29,791 nt of DNA from Sphingomonadaceae bacterium (GTDB lineage: Bacteria > Pseudomonadota > Alphaproteobacteria > Sphingomonadales > Sphingomonadaceae): contig JAFAZM010000260.1 of NCBI GenBank assembly GCA_019239785.1, forward strand, positions 1-29,791, read 5' to 3'. The notes below the pieces were generated by a model. The model did no database searches. It had not been told where the DNA came from and worked only from the letters and a program-made list of their open reading frames with translations. This document shows, in pieces, positions 1 to 7,165 of this stretch. A program made the position numbers and the translations under genes. Numbering within the stretch: position 1 is the stretch's first letter; every line of letters starts with the position of its first letter.

Positions 1-548
1 AGCGGCACACCATCGCGAACACCCGCGGCTTCTATCTCGGCCAGGAGGTCCTCAAGCCACTCGCGATCCAGTTGCCGCTGCATCTCGATATGCCGCAGCA
101 AATGCTGGCCCCCCGTCGCGAGCGCCGGCGCCATCTCCTCCCGGATCGGCCCCAGCTTCCCGATCAGCTCCTCCAGCCGCGCGATCTTCGCCTTGATCGC
201 CTCGACGAGCCTCGCGGGATCGACGCAGTGCAGGAACAGCAGCGCCCCGTAGAGAGTCTGCGAGACCGGCCCGTCCTCCTCGAACTGGCGGTAGAAGCCT
301 TCCTGGAATTCGGCGCGGCCCTTGTCCGTGATCCGGTAGATCGTCCGCATCCCGCCGCGCGCCACGCGCTCCTCGGCGACCGCAACGATCGCGCCGTCCT
401 TCTCCAACTGGCGGATCGCATAATAGAGTGTGCCGACGTCGACGTTCAGGTAGCAATCGACCATCGCCGCCCCGAGCCGCCGCTTCATCTCATAGGGATG
501 AAGGTCGCCCCGGTGGAGCATTCCAAGCACGAGCAGTCTTGCTTTCAT
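1..548 (-). CDS. PadR-family transcriptional regulator (3' end outside window)
   Basis: The frame opens with an ATG at 548 and stays open to the left edge, giving 182 codons without a stop, so the C-terminus is cut off. Residues about 5-80 read as a PadR winged helix: LLVLGMLHRGDLHPYEMKR, then GTLYYAIRQLEKDG (recognition helix and start of the wing) and YRITDKGRAEF. The remainder is charged and helical, as in the C-terminal dimerisation part of PadR proteins. PadR proteins usually repress a neighbouring, often divergent, gene and themselves. Here the divergent neighbour is the small membrane protein at 603. No Shine-Dalgarno sequence precedes the ATG; instead a perfect 16-bp palindrome touches the start codon, which would suit autoregulation and perhaps a leaderless transcript. 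The family is well supported, but the ligand is unknown. Confidence 0.88.
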   Translation of the reverse strand, partial: MKARLLVLGMLHRGDLHPYEMKRRLGAAMVDCYLNVDVGTLYYAIRQLEKDGAIVAVAEERVARGGMRTIYRITDKGRAEFQEGFYRQFEEDGPVSQTLYGALLFLHCVDPARLVEAIKAKIARLEELIGKLGPIREEMAPALATGGQHLLRHIEMQRQLDREWLEDLLAEIEAAGVRDGVP

Positions 549-563
549 AGTTTAATTAAACTA
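548..563. promoter_or_regulatory. Perfect 16-bp palindrome, candidate PadR operator
   Basis: TAGTTTAATTAAACTA reads identically on both strands. It is strikingly AT-rich in a GC-rich window and lies between the divergent padR gene and the membrane protein gene, touching the padR start codon. A TAATAT stretch at 562-567 could be the -10 region of the rightward promoter, so binding here could block both genes. The palindrome is seen directly; the operator role is inferred from position and from the habits of PadR proteins. Confidence 0.6.
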
Positions 564-602
564 ATATGATTCGAGCAATCAGGCAAGGCGAGGAGACGGG
601 TC

Positions 603-1016
603 ATGGGACGGACGATCCTGGCAGTGATCGGCGGGCTTGTCGCCTGGGCTTTGGTGGCGACCGTGCTGGATATCGGGTTGCGCCTCGCCCTGACAGGCTA
701 TCACGCGGCCGAAGCCACCCTGGCCTTCACCCTCACGATGAAGCTCGCGCGGCTCACGCTCGCGGCGATCGCCTCGCTCGCCGCCGGCGCCGTGATCGGT
801 GCGATCGCCCCGTCGAGCCGGCTGGCGCCATGGATCGCCGGAGCCATCATGCTCGCCCTCTTCCTTCCCGAGCATATCAGGATCTGGCCGCTGCTGCCGG
901 TCTGGTACCATCTCTTCTTCCTGATCACGCTGGCGCCTTTGGTGGTGCTCGGCGCGCGGCTCAGGTTGAAGCGGAGCGACGCGGGGCGGAGCGGAAGCGC
1001 GGCCGCGCCGGCCTGA
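603..1016 (+). CDS. Small multi-pass membrane protein, unknown function
   Basis: A 137-residue hydrophobic protein with about four membrane segments (roughly residues 5-25, 48-72, 78-95 and 100-118) and a basic C-terminal tail (RLRLKRSDAGR). The ATG at 603 follows a purine-rich GAGGAGACGGG stretch, which is an acceptable ribosome binding site. I do not recognise a named family and see no catalytic motif. It is transcribed away from the PadR gene with the palindrome between them, so it is the likely regulatory target. PadR regulators often control membrane proteins such as efflux pumps, but this one is too small to be a complete known pump. The gene is probable; the function is open. Confidence 0.7.
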   Translation: MGRTILAVIGGLVAWALVATVLDIGLRLALTGYHAAEATLAFTLTMKLARLTLAAIASLAAGAVIGAIAPSSRLAPWIAGAIMLALFLPEHIRIWPLLPVWYHLFFLITLAPLVVLGARLRLKRSDAGRSGSAAAPA

Positions 1017-1090
1017 AGGCGGCGCGCGACGCGGCGCTGACCTCCCGAGCCGTCATGACAGGTGCGCCGCTTTGCGGATAAGGGCGACGC

Positions 1091-1510
1091 ATGCTCGACC
1101 TCTCCTGCCATTGCGGCCAGCTCCGCGTCCGGCTCTCGAAGCGGCCCGACTTCGTCCACGCCTGCAATTGCTCGCTCTGCCGCGCGTCGGGCGCGCATTG
1201 GGGCTATTTCCATCCCTCGGAGGTCAGCGTCGAGGGGAAGGCGCAGGGCTATAGCCGGCAGGACAAGGCGGAGCCGGCCGCCCGCATCCAATTCTGCCCG
1301 ACCTGCGGCGGGACGACGCATTTCACCTTGACCGAGGCCGCGGTGGCGAAGTTCGGCAACAGCCTGATGGGCGTCAACATGCTGCTCGCGGACGAACAGG
1401 ATCTCGCCGGCATCGAATTGCGCTTTCCCGACGGCCAGGCCTGGTCGGGTGAGGGCGACTTCCACTATCTGCGCGAACCGCGGATTCTCGGGCCGGAGCA
1501 ACGGGCATGA
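1091..1510 (+). CDS. GFA-family zinc protein (CENP-V/GFA domain)
   Basis: A 139-residue single-domain protein of the glutathione-dependent formaldehyde-activating (GFA)/CENP-V fold. The zinc ligands are visible in the family order: C6-H-C8 near the N-terminus, C25-N-C27 with C30 (ACNCSLCRASGA), and C69-P-T-C72 followed by GG. The length is normal for the family. Family members bind structural zinc and some were reported to accelerate S-hydroxymethylglutathione formation, but most have no proven reaction, so I do not assign one. The stop codon overlaps the start of the glutathione S-transferase gene by 4 nt (ATGA), so the two are almost certainly co-translated. That pairing fits a glutathione-linked detoxification role, which is inference. 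Confidence 0.88.
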   Translation: MLDLSCHCGQLRVRLSKRPDFVHACNCSLCRASGAHWGYFHPSEVSVEGKAQGYSRQDKAEPAARIQFCPTCGGTTHFTLTEAAVAKFGNSLMGVNMLLADEQDLAGIELRFPDGQAWSGEGDFHYLREPRILGPEQRA

Positions 1511-2160
1511 CGATCACCATCACCGCTTTCGAAAGCTCGCCCGACCGCGGCCAGGGTTTGGCCCGGGACTTCCGCGTCCGCTGGGCGCTCGAGGAGGTCG
1601 GCCAGCCCTATGAGGTGCGCCTGGTCTCCTTCGCGGAGATGAAGCGGCCCACCTATCTCGCCGAGCAGCCGTTCGGGCAGATCCCGGCCTATGAGGAAGG
1701 CGATCTGATCCTGTTCGAATCGGGTGCGATCGTCCTCCACATCGCCGAGCGCCATCCCGGCCTGCTGCCGGACGATCCGGACGCGCGGGCGCGGGCGATC
1801 GCCTGGCTGTTTGCGGCGCTGAACACGGTGGAGCCGCCGATCGTCGAGCGCACGATGGCCTGGCTGCTGGAGCGCGAGAAGAACTGGTACGAGGCGCGCC
1901 TGCCCCTGCTGGACGGCAATATCCGCGCCCGGCTCGACCGTCTCGCCGCCAGCCTCGGCGATGCCGACTGGCTCGAGGGCGGCTTCAGCGCCGGCGATTT
2001 GATGATGGTGACGGTGCTGCGCCGGCTGGAGAGCTCGGGGATATTGGCGGACTATCCGAGCCTCACCGCCTATATCGTCCGCGGCGAGGCGCGGCCCGCC
2101 TACCAGCGCGCGTTCGCGGATCAGCTCGCGGTGTTCGAGAAGAGCCGGGCGCAGGGCTGA
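1507..2160 (+). CDS. Glutathione S-transferase family protein
   Basis: A 217-residue protein with the two-domain GST layout. Residues about 1-80 form a thioredoxin-like domain containing the cis-proline region (FGQIPAYEEG) and the glutathione-binding ESGAI motif (LFESGAIVLHIAE). Residues about 90-210 form the helical C-terminal domain with the usual GFSAGDLMMV helix, the counterpart of the conserved N-capping SxxD motif. The ATG at 1507 overlaps the previous stop codon by 4 nt. The substrate cannot be told from sequence; the coupled GFA gene hints at aldehyde or xenobiotic detoxification. A hairpin with a T-run lies downstream (2304-2331) and would end this three- or two-gene transcript. Confidence 0.92.
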   Translation: MTITITAFESSPDRGQGLARDFRVRWALEEVGQPYEVRLVSFAEMKRPTYLAEQPFGQIPAYEEGDLILFESGAIVLHIAERHPGLLPDDPDARARAIAWLFAALNTVEPPIVERTMAWLLEREKNWYEARLPLLDGNIRARLDRLAASLGDADWLEGGFSAGDLMMVTVLRRLESSGILADYPSLTAYIVRGEARPAYQRAFADQLAVFEKSRAQG

Positions 2161-2166
2161 GCGCCG

Positions 2167-2330
2167 TTCCCTCTCCCATGCTGGGGGAGAGGGACAGCCG
2201 GCCGCAGGCCGGCAGGGTGAGGGCTTCGGCGGTGACGGATGGGCGCGGTTCGGCGATGCCGCCGCTTCCCTCACCCTCCCACTCGCTTCGCGAGCGGGCC
2301 CCTCCCTCTCCCCAAGTGGGAGAGGGGTTT
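2167..2330. repeat. Intergenic palindromic repeat, type A copy 1
   Basis: A GC-rich element filling the gap between the convergent GST and upp genes. It contains several nested hairpins (CTCTCCC/GGGAGAG modules, GCCGGCCGCAGGCCGGC, and the CGCTTCGCGAGCG region). A second copy in the same orientation is at 13048-13194. The two share an identical 46-nt block (2268-2313 versus 13133-13178) and a shorter identical block around the GCCGGC palindrome. It has no coding potential. Confidence 0.9.
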
Positions 2331-2331
2331 T
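2304..2331 (+). terminator. Rho-independent-type terminator for the GFA-GST operon
   Basis: The stem CCCTCTCCC (2304-2312) pairs with GGGAGAGGG (2318-2326) around a five-base loop and is followed by a run of four T. It forms the right end of the type A repeat and lies just outside the upp stop codon, so the repeat probably serves as the terminator between the convergent genes. Confidence 0.6.
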
Positions 2332-2332
2332 G

Positions 2333-2962
2333 TCACCGCGTTCCGTAGGTCCGATCACCCGCATCCCCCAGGCCCGGGATGATATAGCCGTGGTCGTTCA
2401 GCTCGTCGTCCATTGCCGCGGTCCAGATCGGGACGTCGGGATGGGCGGCGCGGAGGGCCTCGGCGCCGGGGCGGGCGGCGAGCAGGCAGACGAAGCGCAT
2501 CTCGCAGACGCCCGCTTCCTTCAGCCGGTCCACCGCGGCGATCGCGGTGTGGCCGGTGGCGAGCATCGGATCGACAACGATCACCAGCCGCTCGTGGCAA
2601 TCCTCCGGCGTCTTGAAATAATATTCGACCGCCTCCAGCGAGAGCGGGTCGCGGTAGAGCCCGACATGAGCGAGCCGGGCCGACGGGACCAGGTCCAGCA
2701 TCCCCTCCGCCATCTGCAGCCCGGCGCGCAGGATCGGCGCGATCACCAATTTCTTGCCGGTGATGTAGGGGGAGCGGGTGTGGGCGATCGGGGTCTCGAC
2801 GTCGATCAGCTCGGTGGGGAGCTCGCGCGTCACCTCGTAGCAGAGCAGGGTCGCGATCTCGCGCACGACCGAGCGGAACAGCTGGATCGAGCTGTTCTTG
2901 TCGCGCAGCAGGGTCAGCTTGTGCTGCACCAGCGGGTGGGAGATGATGGTCAGTCCGTCCAT
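2333..2962 (-). CDS. upp: Uracil phosphoribosyltransferase
   Basis: A full-length 209-residue Upp. It converts uracil and PRPP to UMP and diphosphate in the cytoplasm. The PRPP-binding loop is VVDPMLATGHTA (residues about 129-140), and the uracil-binding C-terminal region GYIIPGLGDAGDR is intact. The ends match the family (N-terminal HPLVQHKLTLLRD). It is the last gene of a minus-strand set after URC1-like and URC4-like genes. In the URC pathway a uracil phosphoribosyltransferase (URC6 in yeast) performs the first step, so here the enzyme may serve catabolism as well as salvage. A 135-nt gap holding a repeat (2991-3077) separates it from the URC4 gene. Confidence 0.97.
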   Translation of the reverse strand: MDGLTIISHPLVQHKLTLLRDKNSSIQLFRSVVREIATLLCYEVTRELPTELIDVETPIAHTRSPYITGKKLVIAPILRAGLQMAEGMLDLVPSARLAHVGLYRDPLSLEAVEYYFKTPEDCHERLVIVVDPMLATGHTAIAAVDRLKEAGVCEMRFVCLLAARPGAEALRAAHPDVPIWTAAMDDELNDHGYIIPGLGDAGDRTYGTR

Positions 2963-2990
2963 GAATGCGGTCCTCGAAATGAGAGAAGCT

Positions 2991-3077
2991 CGTCACCCCG
3001 GCGAAGGCCGGGGTCCCAGCGCGGAAAAGGCGCGGCGCCCTTCACCCGACGAGATCCCGGCCTTCGCCGGGATGACG
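2991..3077. repeat. Paired inverted repeat, type D copy 1
   Basis: Arms of about 22 bp (2991-3013 and 3056-3077) of the type GTCAtCCCGGCGAAGGCCGG face each other across about 42 bp. Related pairs are at 19912-20003 and 27281-27399. It sits inside the URC operon, between the URC4-like gene and upp, and could act as an mRNA-stabilising or attenuating hairpin. That role is inference. Confidence 0.85.
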
Positions 3078-3097
3078 CGAGAGGCGGCGGGAGATCA

Positions 3098-4300
3098 TCA
3101 AAACACCGTCCCGTCGCTGATGATGGTGAAAGGCGGTCCGCCGCCGGGGCGGCGCTCGGCGGCGATGCGGCGGCCGGCGGCCCAGGAGCCGCCTTCGAGC
3201 ATGCGCGCGAGCGGGAAATCCGCCTCGCCGACGCCGAGCAGGGCGCGGACCTTCGGCGCCATCCGATCGAGCAAAGCCACCGTCATCGCCCGCCAGGCGA
3301 CGATCAAAGGATCGGAGACGTTGTGCGTGCGCGCCGCATCTTCGGGATCGGCGAGGCGGAGCACGCCGATGTCCACGAACAGGCCGCCATTGCGATATTC
3401 GGCGAGGCCGGTGAGGCCGTCGATCTCCACCACCTCGATGCCGGCATCCTGGAGCGGCTCGATCAGCGAATAAGCGAGCCATTGCGACAATTTGTGCAAG
3501 GGCACCAAGCCGTCGCTGGCATCGTCCCGACGGATCGCCGGATGGCGCCAGCAATCGCCGAGCGGAATCCCGTCGATCACCAGCCGGTCCGCCCAGATCG
3601 GCCCGAGCGCTTCGAGCAGCAGCTCCAGGATCGCAGCGGCCGGGAGCCGGCCGCCTTCGGCGCGCGCCGCAAGCACGTCGTAGAGCCCGCCCGGCCGCGG
3701 CGCATCGGCGGCGGCGAACAGGTCCGGGCGCGCGAGGATGCGGTCGCCGAGCCGGCGCACCAGGGCGGCGCGCCCGTCGAGGCCGACCAGCGGATTGGTT
3801 TCGCCGGCCTGGAAGCCTTCGACCAGCGCCTCCGTGCGGAGGCCAGCGAGCATCTCCCCATCCACGCGCAAAGGCGCGGCGGGATCGGCGGAGAAGGCGC
3901 CGGCCTCGAACATGCGCTGGCTGGCGACGCCGAGGCCTTCCGAGCGAGCGAAGCTGCGGCCGGTCGCGCGATCCTGGTAGCGCCAGTCCGGCCCGGCGCC
4001 GGCGTCGAGCAGCACCGAGACGATGGCGAGGTCGAAGGCGGCGCGGGCGCGTGCGGCCGGGTCGGCCGGGTCCGGCAGCGCGGGTTCGCCGACGAAATGG
4101 CGCCAGCGGGCGTGGAAGGGGATGGCGAGATCGGGATAGGCCTGGCGGGTCACCTCGGCGGTGAGCGCGGCGGCGGCGTCGAGCCGGTCGAGGTCGACGG
4201 TCCAGCCGTCCACCTGGCCGGCGATAGCGAGGGCGAGAAGCTCATGCGCCCGTTCGCGCACGGCGGCGGCGTTGAGGAGGGATTGGAGGGCCTGGCTCAC
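3098..4300 (-). CDS. URC4/urg3 family protein (DUF1688), uracil catabolism
   Basis: I recognise this 400-residue protein as DUF1688, the family of yeast URC4 and Aspergillus urg3. Stretches typical of the family are RARAAFDLAIVSVLLDAGAG, a FARSEGLG motif, the GxGxNPLVGLDGRAALVRRLG-like region, and the C-terminal HNVSDPLIVAWRAMTV segment. The reaction is not established; genetics in yeast place URC4 in the pathway that degrades uracil through UMP. The frame is open further upstream, to 4504, but that part is repeat sequence. The GTG at 4300, 6-8 nt after GGGGAGGAT, gives a protein beginning at the normal family start. It lies between the URC1-like and upp genes on the same strand, which supports the pathway assignment. 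Confidence 0.9.
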   Translation of the reverse strand: MSQALQSLLNAAAVRERAHELLALAIAGQVDGWTVDLDRLDAAAALTAEVTRQAYPDLAIPFHARWRHFVGEPALPDPADPAARARAAFDLAIVSVLLDAGAGPDWRYQDRATGRSFARSEGLGVASQRMFEAGAFSADPAAPLRVDGEMLAGLRTEALVEGFQAGETNPLVGLDGRAALVRRLGDRILARPDLFAAADAPRPGGLYDVLAARAEGGRLPAAAILELLLEALGPIWADRLVIDGIPLGDCWRHPAIRRDDASDGLVPLHKLSQWLAYSLIEPLQDAGIEVVEIDGLTGLAEYRNGGLFVDIGVLRLADPEDAARTHNVSDPLIVAWRAMTVALLDRMAPKVRALLGVGEADFPLARMLEGGSWAAGRRIAAERRPGGGPPFTIISDGTVF

Positions 4301-4301
4301 C

Positions 4302-4460
4302 AGATCCTCCCCGGGACGGGGAGGGGGACCATGCGCAGCATGGTGGAGGGGGCCCGCCATTTGGCACGCGGCGGGTGAACGAGGGAGAAGCTCTTCCGCA
4401 GGGCCCCCTCCACCACGCCGCTTCGCGTCGCGGTCCCCCTCCCCGTCCCGGGGAGGATCT
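4302..4460. repeat. Paired inverted repeat, type C copy 1, inside the URC operon
   Basis: A perfect 29-bp inverted repeat (4302-4330 and 4432-4460) extends inward as two similar arms, each reading GGGGAGGGGGACC, a small hairpin, then GGTGGAGGGGGCC, around a loop of about 47 nt. A shorter relative lies at 10613-10702. The minus-strand copy of the left arm contains GGGGAGGAT, the probable Shine-Dalgarno sequence of the URC4-like gene. Confidence 0.92.
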
Positions 4461-4475
4461 TTTGCACCCTCACCC

Positions 4476-5741
4476 TCAGAACTTCCCCAGATCCCGTCCG
4501 ACAACGCCCTTGAGCTGCTCCTCGCTCGGCGCGCCCTCAGGCGTGTAATAGCCGGCGGCCTTCTTCGCCTCCATCTCGACGCTGGCGTCGGGCGGGATCA
4601 GGTCGGCGGGGATCGGGACGCGCTCGCCGATCTCGACGCCGCTGCCGACGAGCGCGTCGTACTTCATGTTGGACATGGAGACGAAGCGGTCGATCCGCCT
4701 AATTCCGAGCCAGTGGATCACGTCCGGCATCAATTGCTGGAAGCGCGCGTCCTGCACGCCCGCGACGCATTCGGTCCGCTCGAAATAGGTCGCCGCCTGG
4801 TCGCCGCCGGGCTGGCGCTTGCGGGCATTGTAGACGAGGAACTTGGTGACCTCGCCGAGCGCGCGCCCCTCCTTGCGGTTGTAGACGATCAGGCCGACGC
4901 CGCCCGCCTGGGCCTGGCGCGTCGCCTCCTCGATGCCGTGGGTGAGATAGGGCCGGCAGGTGCAGATGTCGGAGCCGAACACGTCGGAGCCGTTGCACTC
5001 GTCATGGACGCGGCAGGTCAGCGGCGTCTTGCCGTCGCCAAGCGCGGCCGGATCGCCGAAGATGTAGAGCGTCATCCCCCCGATCGGCGGCAGGAAGACG
5101 GAAAGGTCCGGCCTTGTGACCAGCTCGGGATACATGCCGCCGGTCTGCTCGAACAGGCAGCGGCGCAGCGCCCCCTCCTGCACCCCGAAGCGTTCCGCGA
5201 CGCCGGGCAGCCACCAGACCGGATCGACCGCGATCTTGGTGACCGAGATGTCGCCCGCCTCGTGGACGATGTGGCCGTCCACGGCCATCCGGCCGGCGAC
5301 GATCGCATGCTGGATCTCGTGCAGCGTCAGCCGCGCCTTGGTGATCGCGATCGTCGGACGGATGTCGATTCCCTCGGCGATCAGATCGGCGAAGTCGATC
5401 GCGACCCGGTGCCCCCAGGGATCGAGCGAGACGATCTTGCCGGGCTCGCCCCATTGGGGATGCGGGCCGATCTCGACGGTCGGCGCGGTGTCCTGCAGGT
5501 CCGGCCGCGCCTGCGGGTCCATCGCGCCGGCCGAGATGGCAAGCGCGCGGTAGACCGAATAGGAGCCGCCATGGGCGCCGATCGCATTGCGGTCGCCGCG
5601 GGCATTGACCGTGGCGATGACGGGGCCGCGCTCCGCGGCGGTCGCGGCGCCCCAGAGCAAAGGGAAGCGCGCCGGGCCGCGCGAGCCCGGATGCGAGGTC
5701 AGCCTGATATGCCCGCTCTTGGCCTCCGAAGAAGGCTGCAT
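4476..5741 (-). CDS. GTP cyclohydrolase II-like protein, URC1 type
   Basis: A 421-residue protein whose C-terminal half carries the GTP cyclohydrolase II fold. The zinc cysteines C249, C260 and C262 (DECNGSDVFGSDICTC) and the YNRKEGR motif with the catalytic arginine (about R293) are present. It lacks a DHBP-synthase domain and instead has an N-terminal domain of about 220 residues, as in yeast URC1. The canonical RibA motif GIGL after EGR is altered to ALGE. In the URC pathway URC1 is thought to act on a uracil-derived nucleotide rather than GTP. The ATG at 5741 has GGAGAGG at a good distance; an ATG six codons upstream overlaps that site and is less likely. It is the first gene of the URC1-URC4-upp operon. 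Confidence 0.9.
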   Translation of the reverse strand: MQPSSEAKSGHIRLTSHPGSRGPARFPLLWGAATAAERGPVIATVNARGDRNAIGAHGGSYSVYRALAISAGAMDPQARPDLQDTAPTVEIGPHPQWGEPGKIVSLDPWGHRVAIDFADLIAEGIDIRPTIAITKARLTLHEIQHAIVAGRMAVDGHIVHEAGDISVTKIAVDPVWWLPGVAERFGVQEGALRRCLFEQTGGMYPELVTRPDLSVFLPPIGGMTLYIFGDPAALGDGKTPLTCRVHDECNGSDVFGSDICTCRPYLTHGIEEATRQAQAGGVGLIVYNRKEGRALGEVTKFLVYNARKRQPGGDQAATYFERTECVAGVQDARFQQLMPDVIHWLGIRRIDRFVSMSNMKYDALVGSGVEIGERVPIPADLIPPDASVEMEAKKAAGYYTPEGAPSEEQLKGVVGRDLGKF

Positions 5742-5936
5742 GTTCGTAATCCTCTCCACCCCCGATTTTCCGGACTTTTGCCGGCGAAGCGCGCGACGCT
5801 ACGCCAGCGGGGACTCGGAGGCCAGAGATTTCAAAAGCGTAGGCGCCGGGCGCGCTTCCGCCTGCGGCCGCGCCGCGCTAGACCTGGATCGGCGTTGCGA
5901 CTGGCGAGGGGGGTGCTCGAATTGCCGTTCTGGGCC

Positions 5937-7127
5937 ATGTTCATGCTGGCGGTCTCTACTCCAATCGAAACGACGGCCTGTCCGATCGGCGCGTCCGTCA
6001 CGCACGACCAAGCCTGGCACAGCGCCTGCGACGCCGCCATCGCTGCTGCGACCGATCCTCGGCTGAAGGCCGAATTGCTGTACCGCAGCGCCTATGCCCA
6101 TAACGAGCATGAGGGCTATTTCGACGCCGAGCGGGCGCTGCAGGAGGCGACGAGGCTCGATCCCGGCCACGCCCCCGCCTGGGGAGAGCTGAGCTACACG
6201 GAAAACGCCCTCGGCAATTATGCACCGGCAGAGCAGGCCGCCGATCGGGCGCTCGCGCTCGCGCCCGACAGAGTTCAGGCTTATGTGGAGCGCGGCATGG
6301 CGCGTCACTATCAGGGCAATCTCGAAGGCGCCTATGCCGATCGCGATTGGCTCGCCCGGAGGCAGCCCGACGATGCGGATGCGCGGATCGGCCGCGCGAT
6401 CGATGCGCTGTGGCTCGGCCGCTTCGATCAAGCGGCCGCCGATCTGGATGCGGCCGCGCCGCACGCGCGCGACGACGCGCAAAGGCAGCGCATCGAGCGC
6501 TGGCGCAGGCTATTGGGGCTCTTGCGGACCCGTTCCGGCGCAGTAGATCCCACCTCCATCTGCGTCTGGCCGGACAATGCCGACGACGTGCGCCGGCCCG
6601 GCTTCATCGGCGACTGCACCGCCGCCTTCCTTGCGGAGACGAGGCCGGCCCGGCGCGCGGACTTCCTCACCTTCCGCTCGCTGGCCTGGCTCGCCGCCGA
6701 GGACAGCGAGGCCGCGACCGGCGACCGCGCGCTCGCCGCCGCGCTCGATCCGGGCGATCCGGACCGGCACGTCAATCTCGGCTTCGCCTATCTTAGCGCA
6801 CACCATAGCTGGGCCGCCTCGCGCGAGTTCGACCGCGCGCTCGCCATTCGGGAAAGCTGGACCGGCCTCGCCGGCCGTGCGTCGGCGAAATACAATCTCC
6901 ACGATCCCGCGGGCGCCTTCGCGGACGCCCGACGCTCGTTCGAGATCGAGCCCAACCAGCTGGCGCTCATCGTCCTTGGCGACCTCGCGCACGATCGCGG
7001 CGATGCCGAGCACGCAAAGAGCTACTGGATGGCGGCTTATCATCTCGGCAGCCGCGACGACGGCCTGATCGAGCGGCTGCGTTCGGTCGGCATCGATCAT
7101 CCGGAAAACGAGCCTGCGCCGCAATGA
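5937..7127 (+). CDS. Exported TPR-repeat protein
   Basis: A protein of about 396 residues made mostly of helical TPR-like pairs: a first block near residues 45-170 (ALQEATRLDPGHAPAWGELSY, then AADRALALAPDRVQAYVERG) and a second near 260-370 (GDRALAAALDPGDPDRHVNLG, FEIEPNQLALIVLGDLA). TPRs bind protein partners. The N-terminus is hydrophobic (FWAMFMLAV) and resembles an export signal. The start is uncertain: besides ATG 5937 there are in-frame TTG 5895 and GTG 5913, and TTG 5895 would add an arginine and give a more normal signal peptide. The stop overlaps an in-frame ATG of the protease gene (ATGA at 7124), so the two are probably one operon and may work on the same envelope substrates. The specific function is unknown. 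Confidence 0.8.
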   Translation: MFMLAVSTPIETTACPIGASVTHDQAWHSACDAAIAAATDPRLKAELLYRSAYAHNEHEGYFDAERALQEATRLDPGHAPAWGELSYTENALGNYAPAEQAADRALALAPDRVQAYVERGMARHYQGNLEGAYADRDWLARRQPDDADARIGRAIDALWLGRFDQAAADLDAAAPHARDDAQRQRIERWRRLLGLLRTRSGAVDPTSICVWPDNADDVRRPGFIGDCTAAFLAETRPARRADFLTFRSLAWLAAEDSEAATGDRALAAALDPGDPDRHVNLGFAYLSAHHSWAASREFDRALAIRESWTGLAGRASAKYNLHDPAGAFADARRSFEIEPNQLALIVLGDLAHDRGDAEHAKSYWMAAYHLGSRDDGLIERLRSVGIDHPENEPAPQ

Positions 7128-7165
7128 GGCGCGGCACGTCGGCCCGGTCGCAGGAGACTCATTTC

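Noticed and set aside
2330..4378. A plus-strand open frame of 682 codons
   Set aside because: It is antisense to upp and the URC4-like gene, both clearly recognisable, and runs through repeats. Its composition (rich in Arg, Gly, Asp) is that of a shadow frame in GC-rich DNA.
4301..4504. N-terminal extension of the URC4-like protein to an ATG at 4504
   Set aside because: The added 68 residues are encoded by the type C repeat and do not look like the family; the GTG at 4300 has a good ribosome binding site.
4161..5912. Long upstream extension of the TPR gene's frame
   Set aside because: This part is antisense to the URC1-like gene and resembles no protein; the TPR gene begins after about 5890.
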